From: Colius striatus
Taxonomy: Eukaryota > Chordata > Aves > Coliiformes > Coliidae
Assembly (NCBI RefSeq): GCF_028858725.1
Contig: NC_084763.1
Span: forward strand, 3,162,001-3,226,000
Direction: 5' to 3'
DNA length: 64,000 bases
In this document: piece after piece, positions 25,781 through 38,800 of the stretch
Numbering within the stretch: the stretch's first letter is position 1
Layout: each line of letters begins with the position of its first letter
Position numbers and translations under genes: made by a program
Notes under the pieces: model-generated
The model's database searches: none
Told to the model about the DNA's origin: nothing
The model's input: only the letters and a program-made list of their open reading frames with translations

Positions 25781-28700
25781 TGAGGGGCAGTGGGGCCAGG
25801 CCCCGTGTGGTGCCCGCCGGGAGCGGTGCTGCCGGCTCTCACAGCCATCTGCAGCTGCCACGCTTGTCCCAAAGGGGCTCTAGCAAACCTACCCTAGAGT
25901 TGCTCCAAAAAGTCCTGTGAGTGCCTTTATGTTCCTCATTGTTGGTCAGGGTGCCAAATTCAGTGGTGTGGCTGTGTGGGGCATGCAGATGGGAGCGGCA
26001 CAAATGAAGGACCACCTTCAGAGAGAAAAACTCAACGAGTCCTTTTTGGGGTTGGGTAGAAATTTGGATTACTGACATCTTGTGATGAAACCTATTGTGG
26101 TCTGACTCAAAAGGAGAGGGAAGAATGTTTCATATTCCCTGCCAAAACATCCTTAGTAACGTGGTAAGGCACCACTTTGGATACTGCTTTTGTTCTTGCT
26201 ACTGTGCCTCTTAGGAAAGGAAATGAAGAGGGCTAGGACAATGCTGAGTGAGGCATTTTGTATGGAGGGGAAGGGGAAAGCAAGATAGCCATAGGAGTAA
26301 TGCTGCAGTAGGAGCTGTTGCATAAAGACAGAAATTTAGCATTAATTATGAAGAATATTATTAGCATTATTTAGAAGAAGAAGAATAGATTAGTTGCAAT
26401 GATCACAGGAACCTGTCACACTGCCTCAGGTCCTTCGACTTCAATCTGGATCGCTGTTATACCAGAGTGAGGGATGGAGAGAATGGTCTCTCTGCCCCCT
26501 CCTTCCCATAGCAGGGTAAAAACCCCAGTTCTCTTGGAGATGCACATCTGGAGAGGCCACAGGGTCTTTGCTTTCCCGAGTGGCCTGTAGGATCCCACCA
26601 TACCACACCCAACCAGGGAACCAGAATGCCCCTGCACAGCTGAGGGCAGAATCTGAGCAACACATTCCTTCCCCCCACTCCCCTTTCTCCTTCCACCACT
26701 GAGCTCCATCTCCTGCTGTTGCTAACAGCTCATCTTGGGACAACCACAGCTTTCCACATGGGTGGATTCCCAGTCAACCAAACAGGGTTTATTTCTTGAG
26801 CCTTGACGTGTCAAGTGAAAGAGCCACAGCCAATCCTGCCAGTGGAGTAGAGGCTTTGGCAAGCGTGGGGGCTGTTAAGCTGAGCTGCCAGGAAGGTGAT
26901 CTGCCTGGATAGAAGCTGCCCTTTTTTAGGTTATGGCTTTGTTGTGGGAGTTGTTATTGTTTCTGGTACAGGCTTTGTGCAGTCTCGTGGGCTGTGTGAT
27001 GCTGGCAGTCTGTGATCCAGCATCGTGGACCGACAAGAACGCGTCTGCCATGGAAAAATGAACTGTGACCCCTGAGGAAAAGGATTATCCCCTAATCCAT
27101 CTGAGGTGGTGGAAGGGCTCTGTGAAGCCAGCTGTGCTGCTTGGCAGGGACAGTGTTTCTGCAGGGTCTGCAGGCTGCCTGGCCAGCTCCTCTCCCATGG
27201 CACTGCAAAGCCCGGGGCTCAGCACAGAGGCTGCTGTGAGAACTGAGACCACACTGCTGAACTTGTAACCGTCTGGGCTGACTCTGCTGTTTAATAGTTC
27301 TAAAATGACAGTTCCAGCTGTGATGTGTAATCTCAGATGTGGGCAGGATTTATCATGGAAACAATTCCATTTTGGCCGCCTTGCTGCAGAATGGCTCCCT
27401 CCTATCATAGTGAGAAAGTTGCATCAGAAACCAACAGTAACTGACCACTGGAAAATGTAAACCAATGCTGTCAGTATAAGAAGCAGGACAGCCCCAAGAA
27501 GTCATGACTTCTACATGCTGCTGAAGTAGATCTGAATTATCGACTCTTTCTGTCAACACGCTCAGCAGTTGAAATGCTGAGTGTAAATAATCTTTCCTTA
27601 CCACAAGAGAGGGGGAAATAATTCCTGGATTTTGGAGTATCATTTCTTCTGATGTTCTTGTCTTTGTGATTTGGTTGTCTTCTCTCTCCTTTCTGTACCA
27701 AGACCATAAAAACTTGGGTGGACTCAAAGATAAATGATGCTGAGTTATAATTCTATTCAGTTTTAAACCAATCTAGAATCCATCTGCCGTTTTGATTTGG
27801 AGAAGGATGAATTAGTGAGTCAGTCTGTCCAGCCACAGACATGCAAGTTATTTACTGACACCAGGGCGAGAGGCTGTGAGTGAGAGCATGCCCAGTGGGC
27901 TTTTCTCCCATGAGGTATCTCAGATGTTTACACAGAAACTCTTCTGAGTGCTCAATGCTTGTCTTTCCATTGTAATACCTATTCCATGTGCAGTAAATGA
28001 GAAACTGGTTTTAAGTGAGGAATCTAGGAAAGACTGGGAGAAACCTTTGATGCTCCTTTGCAAGGTCCCCAGACGATGGTTTGGAATCACCTCTTGGAGA
28101 AACTTGCTTTCCCCTTCCTCATTTCCTGAGCTTTCAGGAGTGCCACCTGGAAGGAGATTTCAGTAGAGCCCTTGTGGGTCCCTCTAGATAATGAAAAAGG
28201 GAAGTTTTGTTGAATCTAAAGGAGTTTCACACTAAGAAAAATGAATCTATTTTAATTCAGGCCATATAATTCCTTGGGAGTTTCTGTGTGAAGGTGGCAC
28301 AGGTCATGGTATGTGTTTCCCAACTAGCTGAGTGATGTTCTGTGTTCTGCAGGTTGATTTGTATATTTACTGCCCAGGCAGTGACACTGTAATGTGTGAG
28401 AGATTTAGGGGCAATCTGTTCTCTTCATGCTGAGTTGTTTATAAAGCCCTCTTTAACTTTGTAAGCAACACGACACAACCCTGCGTCACAACCTAGGACA
28501 GAAGCGCTGGTGCCTTGGCCAGCAGCTGGGGATGTTGGGGACCTGGGGCATCCTCATCTCCCTGACTGCAGCAGGACATGGGAATTGCTCTTCCTGCTAC
28601 AACAGCAGTGGGGTTTTTAATCTTTGTAGTGACCAGAGAGATGGACTTTGGGTTAAACAGTAAGGTGGGAAAAAAACACCAATAACAGGAATTGATCCCA

Positions 28701-29352
28701 AGCAGTGTGACCAATGTGCTGTCAGGAGAGGTATGAGACAGCTTAGATGAAATGTCAGGTGCAATGATGCACTGTGTGGTGTAATCTGATGGGGTGACCC
28801 TAGTACAGGCCAGTGCTTTTACCACATCAGCTGATTCCTTAGCTTTGCACAAGGTTTTGTTGTTACCATCTGTTAACTGGCAGTTTGGGTATAGCAAAAA
28901 CCTCACAGGCAAGGACAGTCTGTTAAATGAAAGACATCCCTGAAACCATGAAACCTGCTTTTCTCTCTGTAGCTTTGGATGATGCTGGGTTTTCAATACT
29001 CCAGGCAGTGTGATGCTTGGGCTGTTCTGGGTGCCACGGGCCATGCTGAGAAATGAGGGATACCATTCCTGTGCTGTCTTTTATTCTCTGTCTCACCTCC
29101 TGGTCTTGCAATTGGGAAGACACACCCTATCTCCACCTGGAAAGCAGGCACCCTACAGAAAGACTGTCCCCTAGGTGCTTGCTGCTAGGAGGCAGTCCCA
29201 GCAGAAGGGTGAGAAGAGCGATGAGCTGGCTGGGCAGAGTGTTGTTCAGGAGCAGGCAGCCGGCTCTCCAGCTCAACACAGCGCTGTGCTGCTTGTGCTG
29301 TGCCTCGCCCTGGGTTCTTTAGCAGCCCCTGACTTAGCCAGTTGTTTGACTT

Positions 29353-29466
29353 GAGAAACACAGGGGATTATTTCTTTAAATTTTTGGCCTCTCCATTGCC
29401 TTTTAACTTCCCAGAAAGGGATTTTGCAGGTTTGTTGGAACGATGACCGCGTTTGACTTGAACTGT
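29353..29466 (+). repeat. Direct repeat copy A (114 bp), partner at 30929
   Basis: It starts gagaaaca and ends ttgacttgaactgt. Its central block aacttcccagaaaggg is identical in the copy at 30929-31042. About four in five bases agree along 114 positions of equal length, and similarity stops abruptly at both ends. It is not one of the repeat families I recognise. Confidence 0.75.
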
Positions 29467-30928
29467 AATCAATTATTGCATTAGCAACGAAACCAGCCCA
29501 AGTTCAAAAAACAACCCCGAACCCAACCCCCTTGTGAACGTTTATTAAACACTCATTGTCTGCATCCGAGGTTCCCACGTTGAGTGTGACCACAGGGGCA
29601 GGAGCTGTGCCCAGAGGCCGCTCCCCCAGCGTGTGAGGGGAGAGGCAGAGCCCCGGCAAACATCACACAGTCGGCTCTCGAAAGGGATCATGCCCTTTTG
29701 TGTGCTCCCTCTGCTGAATGCCATAAAAAGCTGTGGTAAAAGCAGGCTGACCTTTTCTGGACCACAGGGGATTTCTCTTTTATATACCAGACTAGTTTCT
29801 TTGATTTCCTGGCATCCTGTATGTTTATTGCACCTCTTCCAGGGCTCTAATGGTCTCTGCAGGTTCTGTGTGATGCTGATGATTCTGAAACATTCACTCT
29901 TGGTGCCTGGAATACTTTTTACCTTCACTTTTGCAACAGTGCTGTGAAGACCCAGGCTCTGTACAAGACCATCATCCCTTTCTGGTTTTGTGGTTTTTCC
30001 TTCTCAGCATCAGTGAATCTTTGCTTTTGTGTGTGTTTTGCTCTCTGCTGTGCATCCAGAGGGATATGCCTTGAAATAGACTTTGAGAATGATCTTGCAC
30101 TCTGCGAGGAGTCTGCCTACCTGATTATGCTTTGGAATTGATTTCTGCATCAAACCTGTACCAGGATGATTTTCCTATCTGTTTCCCACCCAAGCTAAGC
30201 CTGGGATTTGCTGATCAATGGGCTTTATTTCTGGCTTAGGGCAGTGCAACTCATACATTTGAAGGCTGATCAGCTGATTTTCTGAAGTCTAACAGACTAT
30301 TTCGTAGATGTATTGGTTCTGCCTTGCTTTTATGAGCTGCAATGAATAAAGATGACAAAATAGCCAATTATGTTGCTTATTTCTGTCTGTGAATCAGAAG
30401 TGTGATGTGTAAAGGGTGCCCCATTTGCAGTCCAGCGTGGGGCTCTGTGGATGGGCCAGCCCCCTTTCCTGCTGCCAGGCAATGCAAATGGGAGCTGCTT
30501 CTGCAGGCATTCAAAGGTTAAATGCTATTTCCATATTACAAGTGAGAAAATGCAAACAAGCATCAAGAGATTCAGTGTCAGAGCTTGGTAATAAAAGTTC
30601 TTGGCGGTTTGCTTTGTCATCCTACATGCCCTTTAGATAAAGGGCTATAAAAATCAACGTAACCTTTTCCTCCTTCCATCTAGATCTGGATCTGTGCCTG
30701 TTTAGGGAGCATGTGTGTGCCCAAATGAAAACAGTTTACTTCTGGAAGAGCATGTCATTAGCATGTGGTACTGGAGAGGCTCTAAGAAATCTTAACAACT
30801 CAGGCCTGGATGGAAGCTGCAGTTCCCCAGGACCCACCAGACTCTCAGCTTGCCAGTGGAACGCAGCAGCGAACGTCGATAGGGAAACGTCCCCTTGGCA
30901 GGTGTTTTGGCTCCCACATGGACATACA

Positions 30929-31042
30929 GAGAAACAAAAGGGATCGTTTCTTTACATTTTGACTACTCTGATGCCTTGTAACTTCCCAGAAAGGGCTTTT
31001 ACAGGTTTATTTGAGTTACGACCACATTTGACTTTGAACTGT
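30929..31042 (+). repeat. Direct repeat copy B (114 bp), partner at 29353
   Basis: This is the second copy, in the same orientation and about 1.58 kb downstream of copy A. It also starts gagaaaca, carries aacttcccagaaaggg and ends ttgactttgaactgt. The flanks do not match. Confidence 0.75.
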
Positions 31043-32539
31043 TTCTGTGCTCTTGTGCAGACCCCACGAGTCAAAGGGAGCCCCAAATCTTTGGAGCTGA
31101 GGTGGTGTCTAAATCTCACGTCGTTGTCTAAGACTTGCTTTGCCTGAATAGTTTTCTCTTGAGCTGACCTGTAGCCCAGCCTCACACTCACTTTTATACA
31201 CACACATTCTCATTTTGTTCTGCCCTAATCAGATTGGCAGCACCTCCCAAACCAGAACTGCACAGCAGCAGCAGGAGGTTACATCTAGATGGCACTGCTG
31301 TTAGTGCAGAGGGACATCAGCCACCTCAGGGCTGCAGGGACCCGGCCTGATTGACCTTACTTAGCAGGAAAGCGGGCCAAGAACTTATCTTGTACAACCC
31401 GTTAGTAAGCTTCAAGGTTTCTTGAACCTCAGAACAGTCATTTTATGTCTCCTTACAAACCTGTTCCACCTGTCTGCAGCTTGTCAATATTTATTCTGTG
31501 GCTTACTAAATTCTCAGGCCTCATAAAAGGCATTGATCTGTTTTGCTTAACCATTTCTCTGACTGTTTGTCTCCTAGTGTAGGTTGTGACGTGACATTAA
31601 ATTATAGTGAAACATGAACTCTAGGCTTACAGTAGCACATTTATAATAGACATAATGTTTTCATGCTAATCTCCAAACAGACCATTCTGTAAATGACAAG
31701 CATTGCTAAATATTTGTTTAGTTTTTACCTTCCTGTAAAGTCTGTGCACCAGTGATAAGCATTTCTTGTTCTGAGCGCCTGTGAATCCCTGACAGATACT
31801 GCCTGCCTCCTGCCTTGTGTTTTTTAAAGAGCAAATCTTGTATTAACGTCCAGGAAAGTCCCCCTGGGCACAGCTGTGTCATGCCATTGATATTCTGCTC
31901 GAGCACCACAGAGCTCTGAAGGTATTCCAGCAATGTCCTGTGTTATTCTAAACCTCTGCAAACGTGGTGCCTACCTCAGTTTGCACATTTGGATCCGCCT
32001 TTGGGTTTTAAGCCCAGAATATGCTCACTCATGCTTTTAGAATGTGGATATGAGCTTTATTTTTGGTCCCATTTTCCACCTAAAGCCAAAGGCACCCAGC
32101 CTTCGTGGCCAGGCTGTTCCATGACGAGACAAGCCAAGCAGATCTCTCCACCAAAGGGTGAAATCCCATCTCTGTGGTGCCCAGCCTTAGCAGGAATTTC
32201 CACAGAAAGGTATGTACATTTGACGTGTCTGGCAGAGTAAAAGCTATGATAATGCAGCTCAGAGTCATGGAGACCAGGTAGAGCAGGTTCAGAGACCGTG
32301 TGTCTGTGTTGTGAGGTGCATGTATAACCGACGCTTGGCCTTGGCTGCAAGCGAGTGTTTGAATGCTCTTCCTTAGAAGAGGTGCCCCTGCTGTTTCACC
32401 CACTCATGTCAGTTCAGTCACAGGTTCCCCTCAAACCTGTTAAATCTGGCATCTGGCCACTTTTTCAGTCTTGATTCCCTCCATCCCCTCAGCTTTTTGT
32501 GCCCAAACAGAATAGTTCTGATAGGCCAGCATCCATGGA

Positions 32540-32636
32540 GTTCATAGAATGGTAGGAGTTGGAAGGGACCTTTAGAGATCATCCAGCCCAACCCCCCTGC
32601 AGAAGCAGGGTCACCTAGATCAGGTTGTGTAGGAGT
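32540..32636 (-). mobile_element. CR1 3' end, young subfamily
   Basis: In minus orientation, it reads ttcatagaatggtaggagtt, ggaagggacctttagagatc, then cccccctgcagaagcagggt and cacctagatcaggt. Only the last about 97 bases are present. Confidence 0.92.
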
Positions 32637-33576
32637 TGCATTGGTTTTGTTGTTTTCTCTCCCCTGTGCAAACTGGACTTCAGGCTCCTCTTATCTCAGT
32701 GAAAAGTGTATTTGTGCCTGGCCTGCTGCTAGTACTTCAGGAACAGAAATGCTGCTCAGTTGCCTTCTAAGAGTGAAAACCCCTTGGCAAGCTGCTTCTT
32801 TCTTTAATCTCAGCCTTATGTAACCAGTGTTAACTCCAGAAACAGTGAAAGAGATTTATTTGCAGAGGTTTATCAAGAGGCCATGTGTGTCCTGTAGCTG
32901 TTTGGCATTCTCTGAAACAACAAAGTTATTTATCTGATGATGTAAGAAAACATCTTTCTGTATCCGCGAACGGGTGTAGTTTCGCTGTGTCAAATTCTAG
33001 TGTGCACTGATGTGCACGTTATCTCTGAATGCAGAGCAAATTAGTTGATCAGCAATGTTTTTCTTTTCAAACCTTGCTAAGATCAGGAAATTAAGAGTGA
33101 CTCCAGTGTAAACAGCACTGAAAGTCAGCAGAGCTGCGTTCCCTTGGGCCTCGTTAGCTTCTGTAGCATGGGGACACAACCCTTTCCTCTTGATCCTTAC
33201 AGATCAAAATGTCATACCCCCAGTATGACAACCAAAGAGTTTGGGGGGTTTACATAACTCTTTCCCCTTCCATTGACCCTGTGGAGATTATTTAAATAAA
33301 CTTGCAAGTGGAGAGTCACATGTAATTAAAAGAATAATCTTCAGGAAATTTCGTTTTCCTTTTAAGCATTTATGAGAGTGTGAAGTTTCCTTGTCATTTT
33401 TATTCCTTCTCAAAACATCTCTTGCACCTTCCAAAATGAGTTTGAATAGACCCCAAAAGGCTTCCCCTATTGTTTTATGTGTTTTTCCCAACTGGCACTG
33501 CAGTTTGCTGTCAGAATCTGCCAGCCATCAGTGAAAAGGTTCCTCACTTTCTGGAGACACTAAAACAGAATGCAAA

Positions 33577-34262
33577 TCACAGAATGGTAGGGGTTGGAAG
33601 GAACCTCTAGAGCTCATCCAGTCCAACCCTCCTGCAGAAGCAGGGTCACCTAGATCAGGTCACACAGGAACGTGTCCAGGTGGGTCTTGAAGCCCTCCAA
33701 GGAAGGAGCCTCCACACCCTCCCTGGGCAGCCTGTGCCAGGGCTCCCTCACTGAAACACTGAAACAGTTTGTTCTTATGTTTAAGTGGAACTTTTTGTGT
33801 TCCAGCTTCATCCCATCACCCCTTGTCCTGTTGCTGGCTACTATAGAAAAGAGGGATGTCCCAACCTCCTGACACCCACCCTTTAGATATTTGTAAATGT
33901 TAATAAGTTCCCCCCTCAGTCTCCTCTTCTCCAGACTAAACAGCCCCAGGTCCCGCAGCCTTTCCTCATATGAAAGATGCTCCAGTCCCCTGATCATCTT
34001 GGTGTCCCTGCACTGGCCTCTCTCCAGCACTTCCCTGTCCCTCTTGAGCTGAGGAGCCCAGAACTGGACACAGGACTCCAGATGAGGCCTCACCAGGGCA
34101 GAGTAGAGGGGGAGCAGAACCTCCCTTGACCTGCTGCCCACACTCTTCTTGATGCATCCCAGGCTGCCATTGGCTTCTTGGCCACGAGGGCACATTGCTG
34201 GCTCATGGTCAGTTTATTGTCAATCAGGACTCCCAGGTCTCTCTCTGCAGAGCTGCTCTTCA
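33577..34262 (-). mobile_element. CR1 retrotransposon, about 690 bp of the 3' end with RT C-terminus
   Basis: This is the longest CR1 in the window. It begins at the 3' tail (tcacagaatggtaggggttg) and runs back into the coding part. A single minus-strand frame, open from about 34195 to 33653, encodes the C-terminal part of the CR1 ORF2 product, with [18 protein letters not shown] and KRDREVLERGQ visible and the ending FKTHLDTFLCDLI. Its 5' truncation removes the endonuclease and catalytic reverse-transcriptase core, so it cannot move on its own. Confidence 0.95.
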
Positions 34263-35596
34263 GAGGTACTGGTCACAGGTACTGAGGAAAAGGTTCAGAG
34301 TCCCCTCTGTCCACCGGGTAATATCACTTTAAGCTGCTCAGCAGTCCCTCTCTTTAAGCAATGATCTTCAAGCAGTCTGCAGTGCTCATCTCAGGGTTGC
34401 TGCACTTCTCCCAGGCCCTGGAATTACACCAGCCCTTGCAATAAGGATATTCCAAAAGCGAGCAGGGGAGTAAAGGGCAAGTGTGATACTCAAACCACCA
34501 GCTTGGATGAGAGTGAGTGAGGAGAGTCAAACCAGCCAGAGTTAACAAAACTCAGCTCCACCTTGGGTGTTGGGGAAACAAATACTTCCTCTGCCTTGAG
34601 GCTGGAAAGGACTTCTAACTGTTTTACTGGTGCACTGAGGGTATTAGCTTTGATTTGTGCCCCCATTGAATGTCTGACCTCCATGAATGTCCAGATGAAA
34701 AGGATTTACTTATCATGTTTCATCACAGTAGGTAAGGCTCACTGGGAGCCCAGTACCAGCAGCTATGGCTGCATCCTTCTGGGTAATGCTCACAGGGGCT
34801 CTGTGTCTGGAGGCAATGGCAGAGGAGTCCTGTAGTGCTTTCTGTGAGCTGTGGCTACAGGTCCTGTGTCAGTCTGCAGGGCAGTAAGTGTCCAAAGTCT
34901 GCAGATTTGCTTTCTTTTTTATATGCTCGTAACCACCAGCCTGTGTGTCTTTGCCCCACCTTTGGTACCAATGACTTCTTTGCTGTGCTCACTTGTGCTA
35001 AGTGGGCAGGTCCCAAATTAAGGTATTTTGGCCCATTTCTTTAGCCCAGTACAAGGCACCCTGTGCTCATGGTCTCACACAGAGCACCCAGGCTGTTGCA
35101 GGCTCGCTGTGCTCTGCGCCGTGCGTTTGTTTGACAGGGCATTGTGTGTGATTTGCAGTTTCCTCAGCCATGCCCACATTCATCTTGTTTATAGCCCTTT
35201 TATTAAGGGTCATTTACCAAACAAATAAAAATTAATTTAAACTTGTTAAACTGCAGAGAACTGCCAAGATGAGACTATTACCTGAACACTGAAGGAAGGG
35301 GAAGTGAGCAGCAAGCACAGCTGAAGCTCATAACAGTCCCAGGAGCAGCTCTTTTCTCATCTACAGAGCAGTGACTTTTTCAATACCCAAGGGCCAGATC
35401 CTGCCAGGGCAACTGGCATATGGTGCATCCCATCCTGCTAAAGGTGTTACATTTCTGGGTGGCATCCTTCCCTCTTCATCATTCCCACACTGTTGTGTCC
35501 CTTTCCAGGCACAGTTTCCTCAAATCCGGCTTGTTGCTGTGTGTGGATTTCTCTGGCAGGACAGCAATCAGATGCTTGCGCTGCACATCATTGTCA
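34263..35596. other. Spacer between two CR1 pieces
   Basis: This is about 1.3 kb of sequence without a recognised exon or repeat. Confidence 0.5.
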
Positions 35597-35850
35597 GGAC
35601 AGAGTAGAGGGGGAGGAGAACCTCTCTCGACCTGCTGCCCACAGCCCTTCTAATCCATCCCAGGATGCCATTTGTCTTCTTGGCCACGAGGGCACATTGC
35701 TGGCTGATGCTCACCCTGCTGCCCACCAGCACCCCCATGTCCTTTTCCCCTACACTGCTCTCTAACAGTTCATTCCCCAGCCTGTGCTGGTACTTGGGGT
35801 GGTTCTTTCCCAGATGCAAGACTCTACATTGCCCTTGTTGAATGTCTCTG
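35597..35850 (-). mobile_element. Internal CR1 fragment lacking its 3' end
   Basis: On the minus strand it encodes a piece of the CR1 ORF2 product, with [20 protein letters not shown] and [10 protein letters not shown] visible. It overlaps in content with the 33.6-34.3 kb copy, so it is a separate insertion. It stops abruptly at 35597 without the 3' untranslated tail. Confidence 0.88.
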
Positions 35851-38800
35851 CAAACTGAAGAGCTCTCTTCCCCACTGCAAAACTACAGAGTGTGCCAGCG
35901 TATCCTTGGCCGTGTCTGGGTGCACCAGTGGTTGATGGTGGCTCTCTTGTTTCTGTGACACTTGGACATTTCTTCTTGTGCTTTTCCCCTTTCCTGTGTG
36001 TGCCTTAGGAAGTGTACCTCTTCCCGTGCCAACATTCTCATGCCCTTTCTGACAGAGCATCAGAGTGACAGTGCTGTCACTCAAGCTCATTTACTCCTCA
36101 GCAAACAGCCACTACTTACCAAAACACCCCTGTTTGTGTGTGTGTTCCTTGCTTGGTTTCTTCTTTCACCTCATAGCTTTTGTAAGATCTTTTCAGTCAG
36201 TTGTGTGACTGCTGTCAGAAAGTGTAAGAACAAATAAGAGAGGTGAAAAATGAACAGTATTTTACAACAAAAGAAGACTTAGCAGTGATAATAGCTTGCC
36301 TTAAGCAGTGCAGTGGCTTTTTATCAGAAGAAAAACAATTGGAGGAGTAATTGTTTGTTATGATTTGTTTATTAATAAACAGTAACATAACAAGTGCATG
36401 GTTCTGCCCTAATGATGAGGCAGCTGACACATTCCCCTCAGAGTATTTATTTTTGCTGCTCTTTTTGATCCTTTGGTGCACTGGGACTTGTGCTCCAAAT
36501 AAGTCCAAGCAGGAACTTCAGCTTTACAATACCTGCCAGCCTCTGTGAAACAAAAGCTGCTTGTGCTGGGAGGCAGCTCCATCCAGATGGACAGATGTTC
36601 CCCTTAAGGGAGTTCGTCCAGTGGGTGGGATTGTTAATGTTGTTTTAATAACCCTGTGTTGGTGATAGGGATGCAACAGTGGCTTCATTCCAAGCCATCA
36701 TGCTGGAGGGAGCGTTTCTGGTGGGAATAAAAGGTTCAAATCTTGCCCCCCACCCTGTTTGTACATTGTTGGCTGACTTTTCATTGGATGGTAACTGAAA
36801 ACACGGGCGATTTGCTCCCCTGTGTGCCACGTTTAAACGTCCTTTGAATCCAATGAATGAGCAAAAAAAGCCATTCAAGTGTGTTGTAACTGTGTCAAGA
36901 TGCAGGTTTTCTGTCTGGAGGGAGCAGGTTGTGGTTGCTGACTGATCTCTTTGTGCAAGGGAGAGAATATGGTTTAAAGTCATGGAATGAGGGAAAGGTT
37001 TGGGGTTTTTTTGAAGCTGTGACTAAGAAAGAAACTTGAGCATAGAGGATGGCTCATTCCAGCTGGTGTTTAAGTCATCAAAGGAGACAGAGGCAGTGTG
37101 AGGAAAGAATATTAATTATGGAGAACAGTGAGGGCTACTATTTAATTTGGTCTGTGTCAGTGTAACTGTAGGAGACATTCCTGCTCCTGAGTGCAGAAGA
37201 AGGCAAATCTCTGCTGCTGGAAATGGAAACCTCATTGTTTCGGATACACTCGTTGTACCACACTCAACTGCCAATTTTCCCTATGATAGCAAGTCTAAAA
37301 TGGGTTAAGCTGAGAGGTCTGCAGTGCCCTTTCCTAACCATGCCACCCAATCACCGTGTGTAACCCTCAGCGTGCCACTTGCAACTGGGGGAGAAAGCTC
37401 TGCTTGTGAGCCTGCTCATGAAGATATCACGGGGAGCTTGTTCAAAGGAGGTTGGCAAAACTGTGATCATCAGGCAGACCACAAAACCGAGGCACAGAGC
37501 AGCCCATCCCCTGCAGTAGATGTGGCTGGTGACAGAGCTGAAAGTATAATGCATCCTAGATCAGAGCCTCGTTGCAGAGGAGTTGGGTCTGGTTCCCATT
37601 TGTCAGGAAGCAGGGGATAACCAGCACGGGGTGAAACGGGTCAGATTCCCACACAGTTTTGCCTGAGGTAAGATTTGAACAATGTCATTTGTGGTTCACT
37701 GTACCTTTTTGTTGTTGTTTTTTTTCCTTGGACTCGCCCATGTGGCTCCTTAAAAAGGTGTAACCAGGCTGCCACATTACCTCTGCATCATAATAACAGG
37801 AAATTCTCCTGTTCCAACATCTATTTATGTTCGGATTCAAAGGATACACTCCTTTTGGGTTTTGAAACCCAAGGCTGTGGCCTTTCCCAGGAGCTGTGGT
37901 CCTGAGGCGAGCATCAGTCTGGTGGGAAATGAAATAGTCCTTTGGGGTGCTGGAGATTAGGCTTTAAAAAGGAAAAAATAGAAGGCTGTTTACCAATCCC
38001 AGTTTCTTTGTCCCACACAGCCCTGTTGGGAACCTGCCTCCCGCCCCGTGGGCCAGACTGATTGTCAGTCGTGTAGAGCCTGTGGTTTCTGGTGCTGTGG
38101 CTGTTTTCCCCCAGTGGAGAAGCAGCAGGGGTAGGGGCAGTCAAGGAGCAGAAACATGGGGGAGGAGATGTATGAGTGCAGCCAGGATGGGTAGGCAAGG
38201 GAAAGCCACCGCTCTGCTCCCTGAAGCTCTAGGGAGGGCGGAGAGCTGGAAGGCAGGTAAATGGCAGCAGAGGAAGAGGAAGGTGTTCACTTGTTTCTCA
38301 GTTATTCAAGCCAGGAAGTATCTTTTAATTTGTGTAAAGTATAAGGGATGCAGTTCCTCTTTGGCTCTTCAACGTGTTGCTGAGACGTGTGAGGCAGAGA
38401 GAGAAACTCAAGTGCAAGGCCCAGTCCAGCCTCAGGGCACCCAGCTGCTCTTTCTGAGCCCTGGGGGAGGAGGACTGAGCTCTAGCGAATGCAGGAGATG
38501 AATGTACCTGATAAACAGCGAATCATCTTCCTCCACAAAGGCTGACTGTTCCCATTGTTCCTCAGCTGTCAGTCAGACCCACGCCAGCACACCGCCAGTC
38601 AGTGCAGGGCCCGTTGGAATACGGTATCCAGAGGTGTGAGCTGTGAGGTGCCAAGTGGCATGTAGTAGAGCCTGGCTCCAGATATCTTCATGAGGTATGA
38701 CAGAGGAAATATGCACCTCATAATAACCTTAATTCTCAGATGGAAAATGAGAGAGATGGCTACGTTCCCTAGCATGCGCCAACAAGACTGCTGTTGCCTC

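Larger units (their letters stand above)
23584..32539. other. Non-coding sequence with a direct repeat pair and one CR1 tail
   Basis: Apart from the CR1 tail at 25.7 kb and the 114-bp repeat pair at 29.35 and 30.93 kb, no repeat or exon is recognised. A 183-codon minus-strand open frame at 28.49-29.04 kb lacks supported splice sites or a known domain. Confidence 0.5.

Noticed and set aside
36731..36745. Box B-like ggttcaaatct
   Set aside because: No upstream box A or cloverleaf could be formed, so it is a chance match.
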